Below are positions 10,607 to 21,825 of a DNA stretch of 64,000 nt, piece after piece. The DNA lies in assembly GCA_973895155.1 (NCBI GenBank), contig OZ316893.1:16182001-16246000 (forward strand), in the 5' to 3' direction. A program made the translations under genes and the position numbers. The notes beneath the pieces are model-generated. The model was not told the origin of the DNA and made no database searches. It was given only the letters and a program-made list of their open reading frames with translations. The stretch's first letter is position 1; each line of letters opens with the position of its first letter. This stretch comes from Marsupella aquatica (lineage: Eukaryota; Marchantiophyta).

Positions 10607-12089
10607 GGTAGAGAGCATGGCACCAGCCTTATGAGAGGTTGTGCCGTCAAGGAAGCATTCCGGGAGGTAGGCCAAGAAGACCGATTGGGGGAGGCCATGA
10701 CTAGCACCAACCCAAGGGTGCCAACCATGGATCAACATCAACCGCAACCTTGGGAGGACGAGAGAACCCAACTCATAGAACAAGCCTATGAGGAGGACCA
10801 CTACGGCAAGGTAGTCGATGTCGGGATGGAGAGAACAGAAGCTGCAAGGGTGGGACCCCCACAGATAGGTCGGGGTAATGGAAGCCGGACAAGTAGAAGC
10901 CGATGTAGCCAAGGCCAAAGTAGTGGTGGGGCCTGGACATACTGAGGATGGGTTGACCAGGTCAGGAGCGGGTAACTTGTCAGAGAATAGGAGGTCTACA
11001 TTGGCCGCCGAGGAAGGATTGAGGGCGTCCACTGAGGACCAGCCACCGATGTCGTGACGGTGTAAGGGCGTTGTCCCTTTTAGGGAGGGCGGACGTGGAG
11101 GGAGGAGATGTGAGTGGGCAATGCGGGCGCAAATCTCCAAGTTTAGATTTAGGATCAGGACCAAGAGGCGGCCCTGACACTTAGATTAGTGGGATTGCGG
11201 ATCCACTGGTAAGAGCAACACTTGTGCTCTTGCCTCGCTGTATATAGGTAGATTATAGTTAGGATAGATTAGGCTTACACTACAAGGAATTAGGTGGATC
11301 CACTACAAGGATAAGTACCTGGGCAGCGGGGAGTTTAGGGCCTTCTTCTTTAGCAAGTTTTTAGTGCACCAGTAGGGCTAGGATCAAGTAGTAAAAGAAG
11401 CTCTTGGTTAGTTATACAGTGACCCTTGTGTATATTCATGTTTTCTCATGCCTAAGAGCTAAATAGAGTTGGCCTCACGGCTTAGTTCGCAGATCTTGTG
11501 TATGAGAAGTACTGTTTGTATGGCAAGTGCAGGGTATAACTCAATCAGAAGGAGTCATTTTGCTATTTGTGTGTTGCATTAACTTGTTTGAAGATTGCCC
11601 ACATCAACCAAGAAAGAAGGGAAGTCAGCAAGGTAGTAAGAGTTGGATGTGTCGAGCTGAGAGAGGTCTTAGTGACTAACCCAAGCCAATTGGGGATCAT
11701 TCCGGCGGCGGGATCCAAACATACCTAAAGGGAGACTAGGAGAGGAAGACAAGGGAAGGCATAGAATAGGCCGGCTACTTATCTCATGACCCGATGAAGG
11801 ATCTGTCCAGTGTATGTGTGTAAAATGTTAGTAGAGAGGATTAGCAGCGTCCCATGCCGATAAGCCGCGGAACCGGCCTCGCCAAGAGCAAAACCTGCAG
11901 GAATCGTCTTGTGCAGGGGGGTTTCTTGGGTTTAGGGAGCCATGGGACGCACCACAAACACCTTGGAAAAAAACTATTACTTGTGTAGGGAATCAAAAAG
12001 AACTTGGAAGAAGAGAATCTCCATGGCACTACTCAGTAGGGTGCATAAACATAGACAGGGCAGAAATCCCATTTTGTACATTTTTATTA
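10607..12089. other. no supported gene; probable 3' flank of decayed gene
   Basis: No long coherent frame. A TATA-like run (tgtatataggtag) lies near 11229 and a short direct repeat (cactacaagga) at about 11280 and 11302. Neither can be tied to a gene. Confidence 0.35.
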
Positions 12090-15000
12090 CATGTCAGTAG
12101 AATAGATGTTGCCAAAGTATATTTCAGTGAAATCTTAAAAAGGAAGCCAGGTAAAGGAAAACATTGGAGATATCCTAAGAACTTAATGATAATAGGTTAT
12201 TGGTTAGATAGTGAGACTATTTTCCTAGAAAAAAGAATCCCTAGACTTAGATCAGTAATTCCATGTGTTAGGAATGAAGATACCAGAGAGTTAGGGGTGT
12301 TAATGGGTATTGAAAAAAATGAGAGAGAAAAAGATAATTGGGAACCAACCAACCTGTTAGAGTTAAGTAAAAAATACTCAGGTGTACATATCAAATATGG
12401 TCACAAGATACACCACAACCAGTTATGGAAGGAATTAGAAGAACAAGCTTTTGACAAACTAAGTAATGGATTAGGGTGAACCAATTGGAAGAGACAAGAA
12501 GAAACCGTTAGAAGACAGGGTATACTAGTTGATGCAGTGTGCGTGCTAGAGAAACCCGCAAGTAAATCAAGACGTTGGAACCAGAAAAGAAGACCGAGGC
12601 ACGAACAGCAATCAGGGCAACAAGTAGTCGATCCCGTTCCAGCAACCAGTGAGAAGTAAAAAGCAAGTATGACATCTGAAGGAAACATGGAGGAAAGGAA
12701 GAAACAGAGACATGACCCCATCAACGATTGTATCAGCGATGGAGAGGAAGACAAAGCGCAATCAGAGGAGGAATCACAACTAGAGAAGATGTCCATCACA
12801 ATTGTGGGGTTTATCAGATCGAAACCGCATCAAGAGTTTGTGAGGACACAATGTCTAACATAGTTCATAAACTTGGGCTGGGAGATCACTCGGTATAAGG
12901 ATTGTGACCTTGAAGACTTCATTTTAAGCTGGAATGAACAGAAGAACAAAGGCAGATTTCTGAATCGGATTGTGAGTACTAGTTACAAGACAGTAATGGA
13001 TGCCTTTGGATTGGATGAAGGGGGAGCAAAAATCACTTGAAGGGTTGGAGCCACTTACAAGTCAAAGCACTTTCATGAGAGCTTTTGTAAGCCAAAGGGA
13101 TCAAGATTCATGATTAGTCAATGTACCTCAAGTGTCGTCAAACAGAGGGCGGAATTCATCAGCCATGCAATGATGTGGAAGAAACCAAGAAACAAATGTT
13201 CCAGGTACATTATCAACCTAGTAGAGGACTGCAATGATGGTCGGAAGAACGTACTGGAGTGCATTCTTTTACGAAAGTCTACGGAAAGCTTTGGTGAGGG
13301 CTAAGGATCATCTGCAAAGTTCATAAGACAACATTACATTAGAGGTAGGGACACATATTTGATTACTAGTACACCATTGTTTGAATGCTCAAGAGAAAAT
13401 TGAGAAGACCCCTGAGCCATCAAAACGCTATCGGTTAAGAGGAAAGATAATCTTGGGGAAATCAAGAACTGAGAAGGAACCAGTCAACTTGAAGACTCAG
13501 ACACAACAGCTTAGCATGCAACCAGGAAAGCAGGAGGGGATAGCAAAGGAAATACCAAAGATTGCTACAAGACAAGGCGGAGCAAGAGAAGCCTGATGGA
13601 AACCAAAATCAAGAGCAAAACAACCAAATCCCAAGAACGTGGGACAGAAGTGGAAGAAGAAGAGATTTATCTGATGGACATCAAGCAAGAGATTGGCTCA
13701 TTGGACTTGGAAAAGGAAGAGCATCCAGAGGGCAAAACCAATGGATAACTATAGACCAAGGGGAACCGAAACAAATTTGAGAACCAGCGCAGGAGGAAGA
13801 GCACAAAGAGGAAATCCATCGAGGAGCTACCGTAGGGATAACGACAATGGATACCGATTCCACAAGAGACCGACCAGAAGGTGGGCACAAATGTAAGTCG
13901 AGAAGAAGTCAAGAAATGATTGACCCAAATCATCACAGAGAAGGGGCGTACATCCAGCAGAGGAAAAGAGAGAGCAGATTCAACACCAAAGCTAACTGAG
14001 ACAACGACTCAAGAAACAGCGGTAATAGCCAGAAGTTGCGAAGGTACCTCAGATACCGTGCCAATTTCTAAGAAGAGAGGTGTGGATCAAATTATGTTAT
14101 TGAATGAAATTCTTGGACCAATCATGAAGTTCCATAATGTCAGCGGTCTATCAAAACAAGAGATGGCAATGAGATTTCAGTGTTGAAAGGACAACTCCAA
14201 GAAGCTGAATTGAAAATTGCAAGCAAGCCAGGAAGAAACTGAATTGAGGAAGCAACAACAAGAGGCAGATAAGCCAGAGCAACAACAATAAATCAAAAAA
14301 TTAGTGGGAGAGTTAGCTAAGATGACAGGAACACAATCAATTGAATTAAGTACTTTGGTGGAAGCATTACAAATGTTGGGAATTGTGAAGCAGAGGATGA
14401 ATGAACTTGAGATGCAAGTACAGATCGTGACAGTGGACAAGAGGGGTATAGCGACGGAGACAGGAAACAAGTAAACAAGATTTTTTTCCTATTTTTAAAA
14501 TGCTGTTACCAGGAAAAAATCACTGTTACCAGGAAAAATGACAATTTAAAAATGTCTCCTAAAACATGTTATTTCCAAAAAAAATTAACAATGCAACATT
14601 TTTGGCTAGCTTTGAGCGCTACTATTAGCAGCGCCGGGCACTAGCAAAAAAAACTGGTCGACCGGAAAAAAAAACTTTTTTTTCTCAAAAAAAAAATTTT
14701 CCAAAAAAAATTTCCAAAAAAAATAAAAAAAAAATTCCACCCATTTTTCTGTTACCAGTTTTTTTCCTATTACCAGGTTCTGTTATTAAATCCTGTTTCC
14801 TGTTTGCTGTCTTTTGTAAACACCTCGGACAAGAGCAAAGTTGAAAGAGCAATTGAAGAATTGCGAGTGGCACAAGCTATACTAGAGAGGAAACTGGAGA
14901 CCAATAGAGACCAACTGAGAGAATTACAATAGCAGAGTGACAAAACTGGGAAGAAGCTGAACTACAAGCAGGATGAATTTTAAAAGATGGCAACCAGAGA

Positions 15001-15470
15001 AACAACATTATCTTAGGAGAAAGAAAAGTGGGAAGCAGACATCCAGAGGCTGCAAGCAAAGAACAAGGAACAGTTACAGGAGTTGAATGAGGTGCTGAAG
15101 GATAATGAAGACTTGGAGACCAAGCAAGAGCTCATGGAGGAGAAGATCCGGGATCTAAAAACTATGGTGTTAAATTACAGGGCGAAACAGCTCAAAGCAA
15201 TCATAAAGAAGGCCACAGGAAAAGAACCAAAGAAGAGATTTCTTACAGGCACAATTGAGGTGATCACTAAGGAGCAGGTTACAGAAGCTATGAAGGAAGC
15301 ACTCAAGGAGACCATGGAAATTGCCAAAGAACGGACACATTAGGACAAAAATCAGGAGGAAGTTGTAACAGCTGAAGAAGCAGTGTCTCATCGGATCACA
15401 GATGAGGCAACCTTAGATGGAATGGAAATTGATGGGACATTGGGGACGAGTCCCAAAGGTAAGTAAAGGA
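12090..15470 (+). pseudogene. second decayed member of the coiled-coil family (family U, copy 2), interrupted by a MITE
   Basis: Coding-like text starts near 12090 (KVYFSEILKRKPGKGKHWRY) and ends its first block at TGA 12477-12479. A charged linker follows. From 12669 a frame reads SITIVGFIRSKPHQEF, then DLEDFILSWNEQ, then YKTVMDAFGLDEGGAK. This parallels the SW and FGL region of the copy at 7680-10606. It passes TAG near 12863 and TGA near 13039. From about 14090 it becomes a coiled-coil rod (QRMNELEMQVQ, then IEELRVAQAILERKLE, then LQELNEVLKDNEDLE), ending near 15344-15467. The rod is split at 14444-14826 by an inserted element; the flanking coding text joins in frame across the target duplication. 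I infer the same architecture as copy 1: globular part, linker, rod. Function unknown. Confidence 0.5.
14444..14826 (+). mobile_element. MITE-like non-autonomous element, copy 1 (383 bp)
   Basis: The element starts GGGTATAGCGACG and ends TGTAAACACCTC. It is flanked by the 9-bp direct repeat GGACAAGAG (14435-14443 and 14827-14835). A homologue with the same ends lies at 24418-24742. Imperfect terminal inverted repeats of about 30 bp are built around acaggaaaca and tgtttcctgt. The interior is AT-rich with homopolymer A runs and the repeated motif tgttaccagg. It has no coding capacity. It sits inside the coiled-coil pseudogene. A target duplication of 8-9 bp suggests hAT- or Mutator-type mobilisation. 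Confidence 0.75.
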
Positions 15471-15605
15471 GCAATGAAATGGCAGAAATTTAGCAAGGTA
15501 GATTAGTGAAATTTTTAAGTTAAGTATCGAGTTACAGTTAAGCAGAGGTTGAGTCATTAGGGCATTTACTATTTAAACCATGTAAAATTTTACCAGAGCT
15601 TCATT

Positions 15606-15944
15606 TTGTCTAGTTGGGGCTCAATTTTGGTCAGGCGACAATTCTATAGAGATGGATCAGTCTGGAGGTATCCGCTTGGAGTAACGATTGCAACGATTTG
15701 GGGCATGCACGGCAACGAGTTAGTTTATGAAGGCTGCAATATTATGTTGGAAGATGCAAAGCGGTGTGCCTTGGGGCCGAATGCCCACAGAGCTGGACTG
15801 AGTAGAGAAGAACAGAATGTAGGGTTGCCAGTGCAAAATTGGGTGAATCATTTTTGTCAACCAGTAGGCTCAGGCCAATATATGTACAATTTTTTTGTGA
15901 AAATCAATGATGGTGCATGTTTATCAAGTGTGGGAAGAAGTTGA
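15606..15944 (+). other. open frame of unknown function interrupted by copia D
   Basis: The frame opens with TTG, so there is no obvious start. It reads SSWGSILVRRQFYRDGSVW, then PLGVTIATIWGMHGNELVY, then QNWVNHFCQPVGSGQYMY. It looks protein-like but I do not recognise it. It stops a few bases before the copia D insertion at 15949. Sequence resuming at 21826 (FGITGHEFHNQ, then MNECWAVRN) may be its former continuation. Confidence 0.3.
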
Positions 15945-15948
15945 TTGT

Positions 15949-16145
15949 TGTTGTAATAGACAACTAAAGGAACACTCAAAGATACTCCAACAAGATAGAT
16001 CCATTACTATTGATGAGGGGATATATATATCCCCTTGGTTACATGGTAGGCAAATGCCCTTATACTGGTCCTATGGTTAGGAGTTCTCATACTATGGTTA
16101 AGGGTTCTCGCCCTATGGTTAAGGGGTAAACTAGGGTTTACAACA
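15949..16145 (-). repeat. 3' LTR of copia D (197 bp)
   Basis: It begins TGTTGTAATAG and ends GTTTACAACA on the plus strand. It contains the perfect palindrome ggggatatatatatcccc, which includes a TATA-box-like core, and four spaced repeats of ctatggtta. Confidence 0.96.
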
Positions 16146-16153
16146 CTCCCCCT
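16146..16153 (-). promoter_or_regulatory. polypurine tract of copia D
   Basis: On the minus strand the run aaccaagggggag directly precedes the 3' LTR. It is expected to prime plus-strand synthesis. Confidence 0.75.
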
Positions 16154-16649
16154 TGGTTAGTTTATGGAGGAGCATAAAGTAACCACATCTCTTGAACCTA
16201 GGGTATAATCCGGTTTAGGGGTCCACCTGTGTGATGTAGCCTCATTAAAACCTCGCCGCTTTCTTCTCGAGGAAAGAGTGCTACCATCACTTATATAGGT
16301 GGTTTCCCATATCTAATGTCCTGGTTAAGCCTTTTTGCCATGTCTTAGTTAGTGTTAATCGTATGTGCTAAGTGGGGTTATGTGAATGTTCCTAATGGGT
16401 GTCTAGTCTCCCCCTCAGCTCGTTGCCTGGTGTGCGCCTCGTGTTGTTCTTCATGTCGTTTTGCGTATTGCGCTTCGCTTCGTGTTGTGCTTTGGGTTAG
16501 TGAGGCCAAGTCGGGCGTTTTTGCGTTGGTTTGCGTTGTTTCACGTTGGGGATGTGGTGTGGCGCTCGCCGAGTGTGGTGGTCGGGCATCTGGAGGCGGC
16601 TTCATCGGGCGACAGCTTCGTCGTTGGGTAATCCTTTCGAGCTTCAGTG

Positions 16650-18219
16650 TTATGAGGTGGGCTTGATCGTGGACAATCTGCTCATGCCTATGCCTTCGAG
16701 GTGCGCTCTGTGCAATCCGGCTGGTAGTGGTTTCGTAAACATGTCTGCTCGATTGTCCTGAGATTTGATCCATGCAACATTGATACTTTTCCCTTGTTGT
16801 TCTTGCGTGAAGAAATACTTGGGGTCAATATGCTTGGTCCTCTCGGTCTTCAGGATTCCGTTGGTTATCTGGTCGATACACGCCTTATTGTCTTCGTAGA
16901 TTGTGGTTGGCTCTGTTATCTGTGGTTTACCGGTGCTGGACCTAATATGATTGATAATGCTTCGTAGCCATACAGCTTCTCTGCACGCCTCGTATAACGC
17001 TATGATTTCCGAGTGGTTGGATGACGTTGTGGTCATTGTTTGCTTTGAACTTCGCCAAGATATTGCTGTCGTCCCCTGTAAGAACACGTACCCAGTCTGT
17101 GATTTGGAGTCCTGGGGGTCCGACAGGTAGCCGGCATCAGTGTAACCGGTAAGCGTATCGGGGCTATTCTTAGGAAAGAATAGTCCAAGGTCGATCGTCC
17201 CTTGTAGGTATCTCATGATCCTCTTGATGCCGTTCCAATGCCTGATGGTGGGCTGTGCGCTGTGTCTCGCTAAGAGACTGACGGCGAACGATATGTCAGG
17301 TCTCGTCTGGTTCGCTAGATACATAAGGGCGCCCACCGCTGATAGGTACGGTTTTTCTGATCCCAGTATGGGTTCGTCTTCTTGGCGCTTCCGAAACATA
17401 TCTTTGATCGGGTCTAGAGATCTGAGTTCCATCGGGGTGGAGACAGGGTAGGATTTCTGCATGTTGAATTGATGAAGTATCTTCTGCGTGTATGTCGATT
17501 GGTAAAGGAATATGCCTGTTTCTAAGTGTTCGATCTGCAGGCCTAGGCAGTGGTTGGGTCTTCCAAGGTCCTTCATCTCGAAGACTCCTTTCAGTGTATG
17601 TATTGTGTCTTTCATCATCTGTTTAGTCCCGAATAAGTTCACATCGTCCACGTACAGTGCTAGTATCAGGACTTCGTCCATATGCTTTTTGATGAAGATG
17701 CAGGGGGCCAGTCCGCTATTTGTAAATCCGAGGGCGAGCATCTCTGTCTGGAATTTCTGATACCAGATTCTGCCGCTCTGTTTAAGTCCGTTGATGGAAC
17801 GTAACACTTGGACTGTAAGTTTTGTTGTTAATTTCTTTCCTCTGGTATGCATTGCCTGTGTATTTCCACTTTGCATCAAGAGGGCCTTTGTATCCCCATC
17901 AGGTATTATTTGGCTGATGCCCTTTTTAATCTCTGTATTCAGGTTCTGGGACGTCTCCCCCTGAATGTGCTGCTTGACCCTCTCTATCAGTTCCGGGGGG
18001 GCAGTCATGTATATCTCAGTATCGAGTGTGCCGTAAAGGTACGCGGTTACCACGTCCATAAGGTTATTAACCAGTTTATGGTGGACTGAATGTGCTGTGA
18101 GATAGCGATATGTAGTAGCGTCCATTACTGGTGAGTATGTTAAATCGTAGTCCCTGCCCGGGATTTGTGTGTAGCCTTTGGCTACTAGCCGGGCTCGATA
18201 TCTTACTACTATGCCTTTC
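16650..18219 (-). CDS. pol: copia D reverse transcriptase and RNase H
   Basis: This is the distal part of the D polyprotein, open from the frame change near 18225 down to TAA at 16650-16652. It begins in the RT fingers (RARLVAKGYTQIPGRDYD). MDVVTAYLYGTLDTEIYM follows, then the catalytic YVDDVNLFG, then MKDLGRPNHCLGLQIE and the copia hallmark YLSAVGALMYLANQTRPDI. RNase H shows LTGYTDAGYLSDPQDSKS and YEDNKACIDQI. Between the TAPPEL and INGLKQSGRIW motifs there are about 50 extra residues compared with many plant copia RTs, perhaps lineage-specific. All catalytic residues I can check are present. It could be expressed only if the frame is corrected by a +1 shift or if the extra A is a mutation. 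Confidence 0.93.
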
Positions 18220-21200
18220 TCATTTCGTTTTTTTCAAGAATGTAAATCGAGAGTCGGTGTAATGTGTACCTGGTAATGCCATTTTAAATGGTCCGAATAC
18301 TTGTCGCTTGATGAGGGCGTCCATCTCGGTATGTATTGCTGCTTGCCACTTTGGCCAATCTGGTTGTTTCTTTGCCTCGTTTATAGTGAGCGGATCAGGA
18401 ATATCGTTGGTGATTTCCTGTATTACGTTATAGGCAAATTGTTCATCAATTTGGGTTGTCGGTCGTTTATATATGTTACCTGTTTGCATGTATGTGATTG
18501 ACATTTCCTCGTTTTCTTCACTCAGTGGGTCGTTTTGATTTATCGCTGTCACGTTAAGTGTGATCGCTGGTTCCAGCGCGGGTGTACCCAAGTTTGCTGC
18601 TGGAGTTTTACGTTGGCGAGGCTGGGAGTCCTTGATCCCTGGTGGTCTGCCTCGCTTTGCTCTGGGGGCTGTTACATTGGCCGGTGTCGAGGAGGTTTGT
18701 ACTCGCGATGGCGCATTAGCTGCTAAGTTGTGGGATCTTGTGACATTTGCAGCGTCGTTAAATGAGTCTGGAATCTTTTCGAGCATTTCATGTAGGTGGA
18801 GAAGTCTTCTGACTTCTTCGTCTGCCTGCTTGGTTCTGGGGTCATTTCTGTTTTGGTCTGCTTTCCAATTTATGGGCATTTTCGTTGTGTCCTTGGATTG
18901 TGTTGATGCTGTATTCGTGAGCTGTGGGAATTGATCTTCATAAAAATGGCAGTCCTGATGTCTTGCCTTGAACAGGTCTGCCGTAGTCGGTTCAAGGTAT
19001 CTAATGATCGAAGTAGAGTCAAACCCAACATAGATACCTGCATTCCGTTGGGGTCCGAGTTTTGTTCTCTTTGGTCCTAAGATAGGCACCATTACCTGGC
19101 ATCCGAAAATGCGTAGGTGGGACAGGTCCGGTGGTATGCCGAACGCCAGGTGGTATGGTGTCTTAGAGTTATATGCTGACGGTCTATATTGGATTAGTGC
19201 AGCTGCGTGAAGGATGGCATGTCCCCATGCTGATGTGGGTAAGTTTGACTTCATTAACAGTGGTCTTGCCACCATTTGAAGTCTCTTAATAACCGACTCA
19301 GCTATACCGTTCTGAAAATGAACGTGGGGAACTGGATATTGAGTATCGATGCCCGCTGCCCAACAAAAGTCGTCGAATGTTCTTGATGTGAACTCGCCAG
19401 CTCCATCTACTCTTAATCTTCTTGTAGGATACTCTGGGAACTGTGCTCTTAATTTAAGAATATGTGCTAAGATCCGCGCAAATGCCAAGTTGCGGGTAGA
19501 TAGCAATGAAATCTGCAGCCATTTAGTTGATGAGTCGATGATTACCAGGAAATATTTGAAAGGGCCGCTCGGGGGGTCTATAGGTCCGCAGATATCTGCA
19601 TTGATCTGCTCTAGGAACTGTGGTATTGAAAATATTGTTTTTGGTATTGATGGTCGTATGGTCATTTTTCCTTGTGAGCACGCTATGCAGGCTGTTTTTA
19701 CCTTTGGCTTGACTGTCTTGGGGATTCCTTTGGAGTCCCTTATAATCCTGTTGTACATAGTGGTACCCGGGTGGCCCAGTCGACAGTGCCAGATGTATGT
19801 CATATCCTCTGATTCTTGGTGTATATGGAATGTTTGGATACTGGTTGCGTATAGGCCTGGGGGGATCAATGCAAATGTTTCTTTAATGGATGGCTTACCC
19901 TGTATGTCTTGTATGATCTGTAATGTCTCTGTTTTGCCCTGAGTATTCGTGCGCAGTTGGAGGTTATTGGATCTGATATCCTGGAAGCTGATGAGGTTTC
20001 GGGTTGCTTTCGGGGCATAAATTGCTGACTTCACGGTGATTTTAGTTCCTCCTGGTAGTATAAATGTGGCTCGTCCTTTGCCTTCTTCTATATGATTAAG
20101 TCCTGCTATGGTGGTGATAGCGCGGGATGATGGGGTGATGGCCTCGAAATACTTGCTGTGTTTTAAGATAGTATGTGAGGTTCCGCTGTCGATGATGCCC
20201 GTATCGGGGTCGTCTAATGTCGGGTATTTCCAGTCAGTAAGAGAGGTATGTACTTCTATCTGTTCTTGTGTTTCTTCTCTCTGAGAGGCAATCAATTCTT
20301 CTTCTATCTCCATATAATGTCCTTGGGGGTTTTGTCTGGACTTATTTCTGTCGTTTATGTATCTGTGGGCCTCTTGTTCTGTGGCTGCACATGCGTTTCT
20401 AATGTGGCCAATTTTGCCACATCGGTAACACATTTTCTGGGAATTGTTTGCAGTGTCGTATTGGTTGCTTCGTCCTCTTCCTCTATTATTCATGGTGCCT
20501 CTGCGCCACGTGTTATTGGATCCGGAGGGTCGGTTATAAGGTTTGCCTTGTCCTCTGAATTGATTTCTCCCGCCCCTGAATTGGTTTCTTCCGCCTCTGA
20601 ATTGAGTTCGTCCGCCCCGGTAATTTCCTCGTTGTTTGTCTTCATAATTGGTGTAGTGGGTTTCAGGTCGATGTGGTGGGGGGTCTGATCCTGCTGGGCG
20701 CTTTCTGGCGTTTTGCAAGGCCACGATCTGTTGCTTCTCTTCCACAAGTAAGTGAGCAATCAGATCTGAGTACTTAGTGAAACGCATGTTCCTATATTGT
20801 GTACCTAATGTGATATTAGATTCAGGGAATGTCGATAGTGTCTTATCGATTCTATCTATGTCATTTATTGGATGTCCACACATTTCTAATTGAGATGTAA
20901 TTCTGCACAGTGCGCTATTGTAATTGGCAATTGTGGTGTGGTCCATGACGCGCAGGTTATGCCAATCCCTTCTTGCCTCTGGGAGCCATATCTCCCTCAT
21001 ATGATCAAATCGGGCTTTGAGGAGATCCCATAGTTTTCTTGGATTAATTTCGTTCATATACTCATTCTTTAGTTGAGGGGTTAGATGTTGCCTGAGTAGA
21101 AACGCTGCCTTAGCCTTTTGTTTGAGCGTGACATCGATGTCGGTATCTAAGGTGTCTTCAAGGTCTTGTGATGTAAAGTAAGTTTCGACATCTGTGATCC

Positions 21201-21264
21201 ACGTCAAATAGTTGGATCCGTCGACTTTAAGTGCTGGCCATAATAATTTTTCGACTGTATTCAT
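18220..21264 (-). CDS. gag-pol: copia D Gag, protease and integrase polyprotein
   Basis: I place the start at the ATG at 21264 (MNTVEKLLWPALKVDG), because the longer frame opens only with TTG. Domains by residue: UBN2-type Gag 1-190; an RGG-rich RNA-binding stretch about 216-238; CCHC knuckle CYRCGKIGHIRNAC 279-292; aspartic protease with DSG 359-361; integrase zinc domain with H493, H498, C526, C529; integrase core with D557, D620 and E656, giving the expected D,D-35-E spacing. The frame ends at TGA 18220-18222 just after FTFLKKTK, where a run of seven A residues puts the RT region in another frame. Copia elements normally encode one continuous polyprotein, so this is either a single-base insertion or a +1 frameshift signal. 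All residues needed for Gag, protease and integrase look intact. Confidence 0.95.
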   Translation of the reverse strand: MNTVEKLLWPALKVDGSNYLTWITDVETYFTSQDLEDTLDTDIDVTLKQKAKAAFLLRQHLTPQLKNEYMNEINPRKLWDLLKARFDHMREIWLPEARRDWHNLRVMDHTTIANYNSALCRITSQLEMCGHPINDIDRIDKTLSTFPESNITLGTQYRNMRFTKYSDLIAHLLVEEKQQIVALQNARKRPAGSDPPPHRPETHYTNYEDKQRGNYRGGRTQFRGGRNQFRGGRNQFRGQGKPYNRPSGSNNTWRRGTMNNRGRGRSNQYDTANNSQKMCYRCGKIGHIRNACAATEQEAHRYINDRNKSRQNPQGHYMEIEEELIASQREETQEQIEVHTSLTDWKYPTLDDPDTGIIDSGTSHTILKHSKYFEAITPSSRAITTIAGLNHIEEGKGRATFILPGGTKITVKSAIYAPKATRNLISFQDIRSNNLQLRTNTQGKTETLQIIQDIQGKPSIKETFALIPPGLYATSIQTFHIHQESEDMTYIWHCRLGHPGTTMYNRIIRDSKGIPKTVKPKVKTACIACSQGKMTIRPSIPKTIFSIPQFLEQINADICGPIDPPSGPFKYFLVIIDSSTKWLQISLLSTRNLAFARILAHILKLRAQFPEYPTRRLRVDGAGEFTSRTFDDFCWAAGIDTQYPVPHVHFQNGIAESVIKRLQMVARPLLMKSNLPTSAWGHAILHAAALIQYRPSAYNSKTPYHLAFGIPPDLSHLRIFGCQVMVPILGPKRTKLGPQRNAGIYVGFDSTSIIRYLEPTTADLFKARHQDCHFYEDQFPQLTNTASTQSKDTTKMPINWKADQNRNDPRTKQADEEVRRLLHLHEMLEKIPDSFNDAANVTRSHNLAANAPSRVQTSSTPANVTAPRAKRGRPPGIKDSQPRQRKTPAANLGTPALEPAITLNVTAINQNDPLSEENEEMSITYMQTGNIYKRPTTQIDEQFAYNVIQEITNDIPDPLTINEAKKQPDWPKWQAAIHTEMDALIKRQVFGPFKMALPGTHYTDSRFTFLKKTK

Positions 21265-21606
21265 TATTCGGGATGTCAGTTGATTTAAGAACTTTGGTGA
21301 AGATTGAATCGAGTGAAGTATCTCGATTGTACAATTGACCGGTTGGAAGCTTGTATATGGAGCTGAGGGAGCTTTCAATCATGCCAATAAAGTATTAGTC
21401 CTTTGGACTCTCGATATGCTGGTCCCGAATTGATGCTCTATGTGAAATTTCGTGTTTTGTAAAAAAAATTCAACTCTGAGGCAAAAGAATGGAGACCAAG
21501 AAAAAAAACGGTTATGGCAGTTTCTAAAAAAAATGCCACTTTACGAGCATTCTCCTCGTGTAAAACTCGATTGCATCTGCTTGAAAAAAAATGATTTTTA
21601 GAGACT

Positions 21607-21623
21607 GGCTCGTGCTGATAACG
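21607..21623 (-). promoter_or_regulatory. putative primer-binding site of copia D
   Basis: The minus strand reads cgttatcagcacgagcc directly after the 5' LTR. It has no TGGTATCAGAGC match as in copia B, so a different tRNA or an internal tRNA segment may be the primer. Confidence 0.5.
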
Positions 21624-21820
21624 TGTTGTAATAGACAACTAAAGGAACACTCAAAGATACTCCAACAAGATAGATCCATTACTATTGATGAGGGGATATA
21701 TATATCCCCTTGGTTACATGGTAGGCAAATGCCCTTATACTGGTCCTATGGTTAGGAGTTCTCATACTATGGTTAAGGGTTCTCGCCCTATGGTTAAGGG
21801 GTAAACTAGGGTTTACAACA
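21624..21820 (-). repeat. 5' LTR of copia D (197 bp)
   Basis: By eye identical to the 3' LTR at 15949-16145. The palindromic TATA region may serve as promoter in either direction. Confidence 0.96.
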
Positions 21821-21825
21821 ATTGT

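Larger units (their letters stand above)
15949..21820 (-). mobile_element. Ty1/copia LTR retrotransposon D, nearly intact (5.87 kb)
   Basis: Two 197-bp LTRs (15949-16145 and 21624-21820) appear identical, and the element is flanked by the 5-bp duplication attgt (15944-15948 and 21821-21825). On the minus strand the order is LTR, primer site, gag, protease, integrase, RT, RNase H, polypurine tract, LTR, the Ty1/copia order. Only one break is seen, a frame change at a run of seven A residues near the start of RT. Identical LTRs mean recent insertion. It belongs to a different lineage from copies A and B. Confidence 0.97.
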
